NCBI RefSeq assembly: GCF_001428075.1
Contig: NZ_LMSI01000024.1
Location: 1-64,000, forward strand
Reading direction: 5' to 3'
Source of the DNA: Arthrobacter sp. Soil764
Lineage (GTDB): Bacteria > Actinomycetota > Actinomycetes > Actinomycetales > Micrococcaceae
Length of the DNA stretch: 64,000 nucleotides
Part shown: piece by piece, positions 1-7,750 of the stretch
Layout of the letters: every line of letters begins with the position of its first letter
Numbering within the stretch: position 1 is the stretch's first letter
Made by a program: the position numbers and the translations under genes
The notes under the pieces: model-generated
What the model was told of the DNA's origin: nothing
Databases searched by the model: none
The model's input: only the letters and a program-made list of their open reading frames with translations

Positions 1-364
1 CCCCGGCGGCGCCGGAGCTGACGGTCAGGACCCCGGCAATTTCCTCCACCGCCGACATCTCGGCGTAGGTGCGTTCCTGTACCGGGGCGTCCGGGGCAAG
101 CATTGCGTGCTGGAACCCAATGCACTCCGCAGCGTCGCGGGCTTCCACGGCGGCCAGCTGTGCCTTTAGGCGGCGCGTCACTTCCAGCCGTTCCAGCCGG
201 AGTTCGTACCGCCGCTGCAACACATCCACGTCAGCGCCAGTACCAACCCCGGCAGCCAGGAAAGCGTCCTCAGCAGCAAGCGCATCAAGGGCAGCGACGG
301 AGGCATGAACGCCCTCCAAAACCACCTCACAACCGCTGCCGATTTCCATACGAACAGCATCCAT
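1..364 (-). CDS. DUF222-domain HNH endonuclease, N-terminal fragment
   Basis: Open reading frame that runs off the left edge. Translation from the ATG at 364 gives about 121 residues, beginning MDAVRMEIGSG and ending with EEIAGVLTVSSGAAG. The EIAxVLTVSxGAA motif near the edge, after a charged helical stretch (RRYELRLERLEV), is typical of the DUF222 region that precedes a C-terminal HNH nuclease domain in the large Arthrobacter/mycobacterial 13E12-type family. The HNH part lies outside the window, so nuclease activity is inferred from family only. An upstream in-frame TTG is also possible as start. These genes are multicopy in Arthrobacter and often linked to mobile DNA, but no mobile-element ends are visible here. 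Confidence 0.72.
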   Translation of the reverse strand, partial: MDAVRMEIGSGCEVVLEGVHASVAALDALAAEDAFLAAGVGTGADVDVLQRRYELRLERLEVTRRLKAQLAAVEARDAAECIGFQHAMLAPDAPVQERTYAEMSAVEEIAGVLTVSSGAAG

Positions 365-514
365 CGAGGCACTGACATTCAAACCTGGAGACAAACCCGC
401 CCCAGCCAATCGTCACCCAGGCGCCCCTGGCTGCGCAGCCGCGTGCCGCCGTCGTGCTTGCGCCTCCTTAGCTGCCGCACCCAATGAAGTGCCCACCCTG
501 GAAATATAGTCAGC

Positions 515-543
515 TTGCTTATTACTTTCACCTTTCCTAGGCT
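515..543 (+). promoter_or_regulatory. Sigma-70-type promoter of the PfpI gene
   Basis: TTGCTT at 515-520 and TAGGCT at 538-543 are separated by 17 bp. This fits the actinobacterial housekeeping promoter pattern and would start an mRNA near 550 with a leader of about 70 nt. The start codon at 622 has a strong Shine-Dalgarno (GAGGAGGAACA). Confidence 0.5.
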
Positions 544-621
544 GGAAAGCGTCAGGCAATCAACTCTCGAAGCGGGACCCTGCGCGCCAAAAACGCGCAA
601 CCGCAAGCATGAGGAGGAACA

Positions 622-1188
622 ATGTCAGAACACAGCATCGCAGGCAAGAAGGTGGCATTCCTGCTGACTGACGGCGTAGAGCAGGTGGAGCTCACCAGCC
701 CCTGGCAGGCCGTGAAGGATGCCGGCGGCGAGCCCACTTTGGTGGCACCCAAGAGCGGCAAGCTGCAGGGCTACAACGGCACGGAAAAGGGCGACACCTT
801 CGACGTCGACCTCACAGTGGCTGAAGCAAATGCCTCGGACTTTGACGCCCTGGTGCTTCCCGGCGGCGTCGTCAACGCGGACCACCTGCGCGTGGACAAG
901 GACGCCCAGAGCTTCACCCGCAGCTTCTTTGAACAGCACAAGCCTGTGGCATCGATCTGCCACGGACCATGGCTGCTCATCGAGGCAGGAGTCATCAGGG
1001 GCCGCAACGTCACGTCCTACTTCACCCTGGAGACAGACTTGAAGAACGCCGGCGCCAACTGGACTGACCAGGAAGTGGTGGTGGACCAGGGCCTGGTGAC
1101 CAGCCGCAACCCGGACGACCTCCCGGCCTTCAACAACAAGCTGGTGGAAGAGATCTCCGAAGGCCAGCACGCGGGCCAAACGGCCTGA
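622..1188 (+). CDS. DJ-1/PfpI family type 1 glutamine amidotransferase-like protein
   Basis: 188 residues, the usual size for single-domain PfpI/YhbO proteins. These act as cytoplasmic stress proteins with glyoxalase/deglycase or peptidase activity. The nucleophile elbow is Cys113-His114 in SICHGPWLLIEAG, and Glu20 in DGVEQVEL corresponds to the conserved acidic residue beside the cysteine. The start is fixed by GAGGAGG 7 nt upstream. It is followed after 121 bp by the MFS pump gene on the same strand; a 14-bp inverted repeat starts 8 bp after the stop codon. The substrate cannot be told from sequence. Confidence 0.9.
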   Translation: MSEHSIAGKKVAFLLTDGVEQVELTSPWQAVKDAGGEPTLVAPKSGKLQGYNGTEKGDTFDVDLTVAEANASDFDALVLPGGVVNADHLRVDKDAQSFTRSFFEQHKPVASICHGPWLLIEAGVIRGRNVTSYFTLETDLKNAGANWTDQEVVVDQGLVTSRNPDDLPAFNNKLVEEISEGQHAGQTA

Positions 1189-1196
1189 CCCCTAAT

Positions 1197-1305
1197 GTTC
1201 CCTCAGGGGTGAAAAACCCGTATGGAGGAATTACTCCAGCGGGTAGAGTGTTTGCATCTGCAGCGGCGCCGGCCGTGCATCATTCACAAAAACCCCTGAG
1301 GGAAC
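1197..1305. repeat. Perfect 14-bp inverted repeat spanning the pfpI-MFS intergenic region
   Basis: GTTCCCTCAGGGGT at 1197-1210 is the exact reverse complement of ACCCCTGAGGGAAC at 1292-1305, 81 bp apart. Each arm is itself nearly palindromic (CCCTnAGGG). The right arm contains the GAGGGA Shine-Dalgarno of the MFS gene, whose ATG is 5 nt later. In a read-through mRNA the arms could pair and hide that ribosome site; as DNA they could be two operator half-sites. Confidence 0.55.
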
Positions 1306-1309
1306 ACCC

Positions 1310-2791
1310 ATGTCTACCGAGACCTCGCCCAACTCCAGCGGCCAGTCCGTCCAAACGCCAGGACAGGAAGCCCAGCCTGCCGCACCGGAGAAGATGTCCC
1401 GGGAGTCCGTGACGATCATCAGCACGCTGCTGGTGGCGACGTTCGTGGTGATCCTCAACGAGACCATCATGAACGTCGCCCTGCAGCGGCTCATGGTGGA
1501 CCTCCGGGTGGACGCTCCCACCGTGCAGTGGCTGTCCACCGGGTTCATGCTCACCATGGCCGTGGTCATCCCCACCACGGGGTTCATCCTGCAGAGCCTG
1601 TCCACGCGCGCCGTCTTCATGCTTGCCATGGGCCTGTTCGCCGGCGGAACGGCCCTTGCCGCGGTGGCCCCAGGGTTCGAGGTCCTGCTCCTGGCACGCA
1701 TCGTCCAGGCCGGCGGCACCGCCATCATGCTCCCGCTGCTGATGACCACCATCCTCACCCTGGTCCCGCTGGCCAAGCGCGGCGCCGTCATGGGCAACGT
1801 CAGCATCGCCATCTCCGTGGCGCCGGCCATGGGTCCCACGGTCTCCGGCCTGATCCTGGAACATTTCACCTGGCGCTTCATGTTCGTCTTCGTGCTGCCG
1901 GTAGCCCTCGCGGCGCTGGCCATCGGAGCGAAGTACCTCACCAACGTTGGCAAGCCTGAAAAGGCTCGGCTGGATACGCTGTCCGTCATCCTCACCGTCC
2001 CCGCCTTTGGCGGCCTGGTCTACGGGCTCAGCCAGATCGGCGGCGGCCATGGCGGCCAGGCCGGCCCCAGTGCCGGCGCCATCGCAGCCCTGGTCGTCGG
2101 CGTCGCCGCCCTGACGGTTTTCGTCCTCCGCCAGGTCCGGCTCCAAAAGGCAGCCGCGCCTTTGCTGGACCTGCGCGCCTTCAAGCTCCGGATGTTCACC
2201 GTCTCGGTTTTGCTGATGGTGGTGGCCATGATGGCCCTGTTTGGCGGCGTTATCCTGCTGCCGCTCTACCTCCAGGAAGTCCGGGGCCTGGGTTCGCTCG
2301 AAACCGGCCTTGCGCTGCTTCCCGGCGGGCTGGCCATGGGCCTGTTAGGCCCGGTCATCGGCCGCGCGTTCGACAAGGTGGGCCCGCTGCCGCTCACCAT
2401 CACCGGATCCATCCTGATGGTGCTGGCCCTCTGGCAGTTTTCAATGCTCGACGCCGGCACCCCGGTGTGGTGGATCGTCACCCTGCATGTGGGGCTGAGT
2501 TTCGGCCTGGCGCTGCTGTTCACGCCCGCCTTCACCACGGGCCTGAACCCGCTGCCGCCGCACCTCTACTCCCACGGGTCCGCGATCATGAGCACCACCC
2601 AGCAGGTGGCCGGTGCCGCGGGTACTGCACTCCTGGTGTCCATCTTCGCTGTGGTGAGCGCCGCCTCGGGACTCGTCGCCGGGATGAGCGCCGCCTTCCT
2701 GACGGCAACCGTCATAGCCCTTGCCGCCGTCGTACTTTCCGCGATGATGCGCAAGACCGAAGGTCCCGGCGCGGGCCACGGCGGGCACTGA
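1310..2791 (+). CDS. MDR-type MFS transporter, DHA2 (EmrB/QacA) family
   Basis: 493 residues with about 14 hydrophobic membrane segments, as expected for drug:H+ antiporters with 14 spanners. Motif C-like APAMGPTVSGLILE and the first-helix LNETIMNVALQRLM signature place it with EmrB/LfrA/QacA pumps that expel cationic or hydrophobic compounds. The N-terminal 40 residues are polar and cytoplasmic; the C-terminus ends in a His/Gly-rich tail (GAGHGGH). Start ATG 1310 follows the GAGGGA in the inverted repeat. No TetR/MarR gene is adjacent, so any local control probably acts through the intergenic repeat. The drug substrate is not predictable. Confidence 0.88.
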   Translation: MSTETSPNSSGQSVQTPGQEAQPAAPEKMSRESVTIISTLLVATFVVILNETIMNVALQRLMVDLRVDAPTVQWLSTGFMLTMAVVIPTTGFILQSLSTRAVFMLAMGLFAGGTALAAVAPGFEVLLLARIVQAGGTAIMLPLLMTTILTLVPLAKRGAVMGNVSIAISVAPAMGPTVSGLILEHFTWRFMFVFVLPVALAALAIGAKYLTNVGKPEKARLDTLSVILTVPAFGGLVYGLSQIGGGHGGQAGPSAGAIAALVVGVAALTVFVLRQVRLQKAAAPLLDLRAFKLRMFTVSVLLMVVAMMALFGGVILLPLYLQEVRGLGSLETGLALLPGGLAMGLLGPVIGRAFDKVGPLPLTITGSILMVLALWQFSMLDAGTPVWWIVTLHVGLSFGLALLFTPAFTTGLNPLPPHLYSHGSAIMSTTQQVAGAAGTALLVSIFAVVSAASGLVAGMSAAFLTATVIALAAVVLSAMMRKTEGPGAGHGGH

Positions 2792-2803
2792 CCCAACTGG
2801 GTA

Positions 2804-2845
2804 GCGTTAAGTGTCGTTTTGGAGCATCAAAACGACACTTAGTGC
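2804..2845. terminator. Strong hairpin between convergent genes (palindromic element, copy 1)
   Basis: Perfect 14-bp stem TAAGTGTCGTTTTG (2808-2821) / CAAAACGACACTTA (2828-2841), loop GAGCAT, extended by AGC/GCT through two wobble pairs. It lies between the ends of the MFS gene (+) and the alpha/beta hydrolase (-), so it can serve both transcripts. The core TGTCGTTTT recurs in the palindrome at 28295-28354. Confidence 0.65.
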
Positions 2846-2859
2846 TACTTACTTGGGGG

Positions 2860-3696
2860 TCAGCCGGCGAAGAACTCGCTCAGTTCCTTGATCAGCCTGT
2901 CCGGGGCCTTGATGGCGCCATCGTGGCCGAGGCCGGGCAGGATGGTGTAGCTGGAGCCGGAAAGCACGTCGTGGATTTGGCCGCAGGCGATGCCGAAGTA
3001 GGCGGGGCTCTTTTCGCCCACCACAATCAGCGTCTCCAGGGGAAGCGCCTGGAACGGTTCGGCCGGCATGTCGGCGGCAATGATGGCTTTGATTTCGCGG
3101 ACGCCGGTGCGCATCAGCTCACGCTGCTGCTTGCCTTCGGTGGTGCCGGCCGTCAGTTTGTTGGCCAGGGTCAGCATGGACAGCGGCATGCGGGATGAGA
3201 AGGAACCGCCGGCCTCCAGCCCCCGCTGGATCACGGCGAGGGCCCGGTCATGGTCTCCGGCGGCAATGGCGCGCTCATACTCCACAATCCAGTCGGCGGT
3301 GACGCTGCCGTTCACGGAGACGGCGGGGTCGTAGACGGCGAGTCGTTCCACCGGCAGTGTCCGGGCCGCGTGCAGGGCGACGGCGCCGCCGAAGCTGTGC
3401 CCAAACACATCGGTGCTGGAGGTGTGCTTCATGACGGTATCCAGGTCGCGGATGTCCACGTCCAGCGTGTAATCCTCGGGCTGCGGGGACGAGGATCCGC
3501 GCCCGCGCCGGTTGAAGGTGTGCACCGGGCGGCCCAGGGCGGCGCTCAGTTTCTGGGCGAACTTGGTGTAATCCGCAGCCGTCACCATGGAAGGCGGCAC
3601 AACCACCACGCCCGAGCCCGCAGAAGCAAGGTCAGCGCCGGTGGAGAAGAGCTCCACAGTGCCGCCGTCGGGGGTCCTGATGTTCTCTCGCGTCAT
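2860..3696 (-). CDS. Alpha/beta hydrolase (paralogue of the gene at 13285)
   Basis: 278 residues with a standard alpha/beta hydrolase fold pattern: nucleophile elbow GHSFGGAVAL with Ser101, oxyanion region before it, and a late histidine in GLGHDGAI. FNRRGRGSSSPQPEDY is the characteristic loop before the cap. It shares extended motifs with the hydrolase at 13285-14199 (DRRGRG, VALxA, LAVYDxAVxxxGS, GKSPAYxxxxxxxxH), so the two are paralogues placed on either side of the permease-to-allophanate-hydrolase genes. The substrate is unknown. The gene faces the MFS pump and is read toward it; upstream lies the end of the TetR gene on the same strand (59 bp), so the two might be co-transcribed. Confidence 0.85.
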   Translation of the reverse strand: MTRENIRTPDGGTVELFSTGADLASAGSGVVVVPPSMVTAADYTKFAQKLSAALGRPVHTFNRRGRGSSSPQPEDYTLDVDIRDLDTVMKHTSSTDVFGHSFGGAVALHAARTLPVERLAVYDPAVSVNGSVTADWIVEYERAIAAGDHDRALAVIQRGLEAGGSFSSRMPLSMLTLANKLTAGTTEGKQQRELMRTGVREIKAIIAADMPAEPFQALPLETLIVVGEKSPAYFGIACGQIHDVLSGSSYTILPGLGHDGAIKAPDRLIKELSEFFAG

Positions 3697-3755
3697 GCTC
3701 CGAGCCTAGCCGAGCAAGCCGGGTGGGGCATCCCGGCGGCCGGCGGCACGCAGGG

Positions 3756-4427
3756 TCAGGCCAGGCGGTTGATGAGGGCCTGGCTCGCCGCGCGGATGGC
3801 CGGCAGCCGGTTCCCGAGCCCGCACAGGATCAGCCCGGCGTCGGCGGCCTGCATGGCGGAGTCGGTATCGGCCGCGCCGTCCGCGCGGAGGTAGATCAGG
3901 GATTCCACTAAGCGGAAGGTGAAGTCGCCGCCGTCCGGTCCGCCCGGCGCGGCTGACACCTCCGCGCCCAGTGCCCCGTACAAACGCCTGAGCTCCTGGC
4001 GGTGGCTGTGGAACCGGGCAAAGCGGTCGCTCCGGACCTCGGGCAGGTGGTATAGCACGCCAAGGTTCCACCGTGCGCTGCATAGCTGGGTGCCGTCATA
4101 AAGCGCGACGGCGTGAAGGCGGCTTCCAGCCGGACTTTCGGTTTCCGGGGCATCAGTGGGCAGGGCGGCCACGGCACGTGCGAATGTCAGCCCCCCGGAC
4201 ACCGTCCCCTCGAGCAGGTCCTCGAGGATATCGTCCTTGGTCTTGAAGTGGTGGTAGAGGGATGACTGCCGGATGCCCACCGCGTCCGCGATGGACCGCG
4301 TGGAGGTGCTGGCGAAGCCCTGGGTGGTGAACAGCTCCGCCGCGGCGTCGAGGATTTCGTCGCGGGCGGTGGCGCCCGGCCGCGAGGGCTGCTGGTGGCG
4401 GGGGCGGCCCGGTCCGGCGGAAGTCAC
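3756..4427 (-). CDS. TetR/AcrR family transcriptional regulator
   Basis: 223 residues. N-terminal helix-turn-helix: ARDEILDAAAELFTTQGFAS, then TSTRSIADAVGIRQSSLYHHF, the canonical TetR DNA-binding pattern; the C-terminal half is a ligand-binding/dimer domain. The GTG at 4427 gives the standard family length; an in-frame ATG at 4475 would add 16 residues and has no better ribosome site. It is divergent from the permease gene at 4657, so the natural hypothesis is control of the guanidine/allophanate operon and of itself through the 229-bp shared intergenic region. The ligand is not identifiable. Confidence 0.88.
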   Translation of the reverse strand: MTSAGPGRPRHQQPSRPGATARDEILDAAAELFTTQGFASTSTRSIADAVGIRQSSLYHHFKTKDDILEDLLEGTVSGGLTFARAVAALPTDAPETESPAGSRLHAVALYDGTQLCSARWNLGVLYHLPEVRSDRFARFHSHRQELRRLYGALGAEVSAAPGGPDGGDFTFRLVESLIYLRADGAADTDSAMQAADAGLILCGLGNRLPAIRAASQALINRLA

Positions 4428-4656
4428 GGCCCCATTCTTGCACTGCCGGGTGCGCCGAAATTCACCGGCGGGCATGGTGAGGGGACGGAAATCTGCCCGA
4501 AACAAGATGTCTATCCGCCTTTTACAGAGGTGAAACTGTTTGGGGACATCCCGCTGGAAAACTATCAAGTGACCGGTAATCAGCAGCCTTCGGCCGAGCG
4601 CTGCAGTACCGGGAGGCTTCGCCCCCAAGATCCCTTTCCAGTTCCGGAGATTCCCG
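4428..4656. promoter_or_regulatory. Divergent TetR/permease regulatory region
   Basis: Holds an interrupted inverted repeat CCCGAAACA (4496-4504) / TGTTTGGGG (4537-4545) that brackets a possible -35 TTTACA (4521-4526) for the permease. On the other strand TTTCAC and TAGACA could serve the TetR gene. Further in, ACCGGTA and TACCGGG (about 4572-4612) can pair around a GC-rich loop, giving a leader hairpin. This looks like a repressor-controlled divergent promoter. I could not fit it to the ykkC guanidine-I aptamer, whose 3' core GGGAnAAAAGCCCGGGAGA is absent. Confidence 0.35.
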
Positions 4657-6159
4657 ATGACATCCACCGTTCTCCCCACCGTCCACCAGGACGATGCAGA
4701 CCTGACGTCCCTCGGCTACCAGCCCACCCTCCACCGCAAGCTCGGCCGCTACGCATCCTTTGCCGCCGGCTTCTCGTTCGTTTCCATCCTTACCACCATC
4801 TTCCAGCTCTTCGCGTTCGGCTACTCGTTCGCCGGGCCGGCGTTCTTCTGGACCTGGCCGGTGGTCCTGGTGGGCCAGCTGCTGGTGGCCCTGAACTTCG
4901 CCGAACTCGCAGCCCGCTACCCCCTGTCCGGTGCCGTGTACCAGTGGGCGCGGCGCGTCGGCGGGGAAGGCGTGGGCTGGTTCGCCGGCTGGTTCATGGC
5001 CATCGCACAGGTGGTCACCGCAGCCGCGGCCGCCATCGCCCTGCAGGTGGTCCTGCCCCAGCTCTGGGACGGATTCCAGGTGGTGGGCGGCGATCCCGCG
5101 CTCAACACGGTGACCGGTGCTTCCAACGCCGTGGTCCTGGGCGCCGTCCTCCTGGTGGCCACCACCATCATTAACTCCCTTGGCGTGAAACTGATGGCCC
5201 ACGTCAACTCCGTGGGCGTCACCTGCGAGATCGTGGGTGTCGCGGCCGTGATCCTGGCCCTCATCAGTGCCGCCCAGCGCGGGCCGGACGTGGTTGCGGA
5301 CACCACCGTGATGCAGGGATCGGACCTCGGCGCCGTGGGAGCCTTCCTGGTCTCCGGGCTGATGGCCGCGTACGTCATGGTGGGCTTCAACTCCGCCGGT
5401 GAACTGTCCGAAGAAACCAAGGACCCGCGCCGCACCGCACCCCGGACCATCCTCTCCGCCCTGCTCATCTCCGGCGTCGGCGGTGCTCTGATGATCATCA
5501 CCGCCCTGATGGCGGCGCCGAGCCTCGACGACGGTCGCCTCGCCACCGAAGGTCTCCCGTACGTCCTCACCGCGGTCCTGGGCACCTTCTGGGGCAAGGT
5601 CCTGCTGGTGGATGTAGCCATCGCCATCTTCGTCTGCACCCTGGCGATCCAGACTGCAGGTTCCCGCCTGGTCTTCTCCATGGCCCGCGACGGCAAGCTC
5701 CCGGCGTCGGCCCTGCTCTCCTCCGTCCACCCCACCCGCGGCACGCCCATGTGGCCCTCCATCGTCATCGGGGCCCTTGCAGTTGGAGTGCTCGCCATCA
5801 ACGTAGGCAACGCAGCCCTGTTCACCACCCTGTGCAGCGTCTGCATCGTGATGGTCTATCTTGCCTACCTCCTGGTCACCGTCCCGCAGCTGCTCAACCG
5901 GCTCCGCGGCGACTGGGACCGGGTGGGCCAGACCATGCCGGCAGGCCTCTTCTCCCTGGGCCGCTGGGGCCTTCCGGTCAACATCCTGGCCGTCCTTTAC
6001 GGCGGCGTGATGGTGGTCAACCTGGCATGGCCCCGGCCCGAGGTGTACGACCCCTCCGGAGAGAACGGCCTCCTCCTGTGGTCCGCGCCGCTGATGGTCA
6101 CCGCCGTGCTGCTCCTGGGCCTCTGGGTCCGGAGCCGGAACCTGGCAGCCAAGGCCTGA
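4657..6159 (+). CDS. APC-superfamily permease (probable guanidine/urea-compound uptake)
   Basis: 500 residues with about 12 membrane segments. The N-terminal block LGRYASFAAGFSFVSILTTI followed by FAELAARYPLSGAVYQWARR is the amino acid/polyamine/organocation signature. Start ATG 4657 has GGAG 9 nt upstream. It heads an operon with the two DUF1989 genes, the carboxylase and allophanate hydrolase; 41 bp separate it from the next gene. In many bacteria a permease of this family precedes urea-carboxylase-associated genes, so import of guanidine or a related guanidino/ureido compound is the likely job, inferred from context. It is not a urea channel or a typical UreABC/UrtABCDE system. Confidence 0.85.
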   Translation: MTSTVLPTVHQDDADLTSLGYQPTLHRKLGRYASFAAGFSFVSILTTIFQLFAFGYSFAGPAFFWTWPVVLVGQLLVALNFAELAARYPLSGAVYQWARRVGGEGVGWFAGWFMAIAQVVTAAAAAIALQVVLPQLWDGFQVVGGDPALNTVTGASNAVVLGAVLLVATTIINSLGVKLMAHVNSVGVTCEIVGVAAVILALISAAQRGPDVVADTTVMQGSDLGAVGAFLVSGLMAAYVMVGFNSAGELSEETKDPRRTAPRTILSALLISGVGGALMIITALMAAPSLDDGRLATEGLPYVLTAVLGTFWGKVLLVDVAIAIFVCTLAIQTAGSRLVFSMARDGKLPASALLSSVHPTRGTPMWPSIVIGALAVGVLAINVGNAALFTTLCSVCIVMVYLAYLLVTVPQLLNRLRGDWDRVGQTMPAGLFSLGRWGLPVNILAVLYGGVMVVNLAWPRPEVYDPSGENGLLLWSAPLMVTAVLLLGLWVRSRNLAAKA

Positions 6160-6200
6160 CACCCATTTCCCTCATCTTTTCGACACAACCCAGGACTGAC

Positions 6201-7076
6201 ATGACACAGACCCTCGAAACACCAGCAACCGGCACCGCCACCACGGCCGGCGCCCGGGCCCATGCCCGCGAACAGCACGGCAGGACCGCCGAAACCATGC
6301 GCCACGTGCCGGCAGGCTCCGCCCCGGCGCACCTTCTGGCGGGAATGCCCGACGGCGCGTCCCCCACGTGGGCGGAATCCCTCGCCTTCGGCCGGTACAC
6401 CACCATGTCCCTGGCCCGCGGCACCCGGATCCGGCTTACCGACACCGCCGGCGATGCCTGCGTGCACACCCTCCTGTACCGTGCCGGCGCCACCCACGAA
6501 CGCCTCAACGCCGCCGACACCGTCAAGGTCCCCTGGCAGGCCTACCCCGGTACGGGCCACCCGCTGCTGTCGGACGCCGGCCGCCTGATGGCAACCATCG
6601 TTGCCGATACGTCGAACCGGCACGACGCACTGACCGGCGCCACCACCCTCGCCGGCAACACCGCAAAGTACGGTGCCGGAACCGTCTACAGCGCATCCCC
6701 GGCGGCACGGGAGCTGCTCACCCTGGGCGCCCTCAAGAATGGCCTGGGCACCCGGGACGTGGCGCCGTCGATCTCCTTCTTCAAAGGCATCACCGTGAAC
6801 CCGGCCGGAACCATCACCTTCACCGGCAGCGCCGGGCCGGGTGCCGTCGTCGAACTCCTGCTCCAGATGGACGCCGTGCTGGTCCTGGCCAACACCGCCC
6901 ACCCGCTGGACCCGCGCACGGACTTCACTGGGACGGCCGTCGACATCACCGCCTGGCACGCGCCCCAGGACCTCGCCGCACTGGAAGCCGGCAGCCTGGC
7001 CGGACCACTGGCCCCGGAACACCTGCAGGCCCTCCGCAACACCGAACACGACCTCGCCGCAAGGAACGCCCGATGA
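6201..7076 (+). CDS. DUF1989 protein, urea-carboxylase-associated protein 1 type (carboxyguanidine deiminase subunit)
   Basis: 291 residues. Family pattern: a basic cap (YTTMSLARGTRIRLTDTAGD), then LNAADTVKVPWQAY and LMATIVADTSNRHDALTG, which match the UAAP1 member of the DUF1989 pair. These paired proteins were long annotated as urea-degradation accessories. Published work on bacterial guanidine assimilation showed the pair (CgdA/CgdB) forms a deiminase that converts carboxyguanidine to allophanate and ammonia; I do not assign which letter this is. The start ATG 6201 lies 41 bp after the permease. The stop overlaps the ATG of the next DUF1989 gene (ATGA at 7073-7076), indicating translational coupling of the two subunits. 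The function is family-based. Confidence 0.82.
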   Translation: MTQTLETPATGTATTAGARAHAREQHGRTAETMRHVPAGSAPAHLLAGMPDGASPTWAESLAFGRYTTMSLARGTRIRLTDTAGDACVHTLLYRAGATHERLNAADTVKVPWQAYPGTGHPLLSDAGRLMATIVADTSNRHDALTGATTLAGNTAKYGAGTVYSASPAARELLTLGALKNGLGTRDVAPSISFFKGITVNPAGTITFTGSAGPGAVVELLLQMDAVLVLANTAHPLDPRTDFTGTAVDITAWHAPQDLAALEAGSLAGPLAPEHLQALRNTEHDLAARNAR

Positions 7077-7750
7077 ACACTGCAATCGATACCAGGTCAA
7101 CCCCTGACGCCGCCGACGCCGCGCTCACCCCAGGCGCCCTGGTCCTGGACGAATTCGTTGAAGCCCGCGGCCCGTGGTCCGCAATCGTGGCAGCGGGCGA
7201 TGTCCTCACCATCGTGGACCTGGAAGGCAACCAGGCCGTGGACTGCCTCCTCTATGCCGCGGCCGACACCACCGTCCGCTACTCGGCGGCGGCCACCATT
7301 GCCGCCCAGCAGTCAATCGTCCTCACCACCGGTTCGGTCCTCCGCGCAGACACCGGCGCGCCCATGATGACCGTCGTGGCAGACGAAGTGGGCGTGCACG
7401 ACACCATCGGCGGCGCCTGCTCCCAGGAATCCAACACCCTCCGCTACGGACAGCACACCCGCGAACAGCACGCCTGCGTGGAGAACTTCCTGATCGAGGG
7501 CTCCCGCTGGGGCCTGGGCAAGCGGGACCTGGTGTCCAACATCAACTGGTTCATGAACGTCCCGGTGGACCCGGACGGCGCCCTGGGCATCGTGGACGGC
7601 CTCTCCGCCCCCGGCAAGCGGGTGGCACTGAAGGCTGAGGTGGACACCCTGGTTCTCGTCTCCAACTGCCCGCAGATCAACAACCCGTGCAACGGTTTCA
7701 ACCCCACCCCCGTCCGCATGATCGTCACCCGGCCGGAGGCTGCCAAGTGA
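7073..7750 (+). CDS. DUF1989 protein, urea-carboxylase-associated protein 2 type (carboxyguanidine deiminase partner subunit)
   Basis: 225 residues, the usual UAAP2 size. Diagnostic motifs: VLTIVDLEGNQAVDCLLY, RADTGAPMMTVVADEVGVHD, TIGGACSQESNTLRYG and HACVENFL, with several Cys/His/Asp/Glu residues expected to bind the catalytic metal. C-terminal CPQINNPCNGFNPTPVRM is also conserved in the family. ATG overlaps the preceding stop by 4 bp, and its own TGA overlaps the GTG of the carboxylase gene. Together with the upstream paralogue it should form the heteromeric deiminase acting on carboxyguanidine made by the next gene product. Confidence 0.85.
   Translation: MNTAIDTRSTPDAADAALTPGALVLDEFVEARGPWSAIVAAGDVLTIVDLEGNQAVDCLLYAAADTTVRYSAAATIAAQQSIVLTTGSVLRADTGAPMMTVVADEVGVHDTIGGACSQESNTLRYGQHTREQHACVENFLIEGSRWGLGKRDLVSNINWFMNVPVDPDGALGIVDGLSAPGKRVALKAEVDTLVLVSNCPQINNPCNGFNPTPVRMIVTRPEAAK

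Noticed and set aside
4560..4640. Possible guanidine-I (ykkC) riboswitch before the permease
   Set aside because: Some words look similar (CTATCAAG..ACCGG, GGCCGAG, ACCGGGAGG) but the conserved GGGAnAAAAGCCCGGGAGA core and the spacing of the second domain are missing. A covariance search is needed before any claim.
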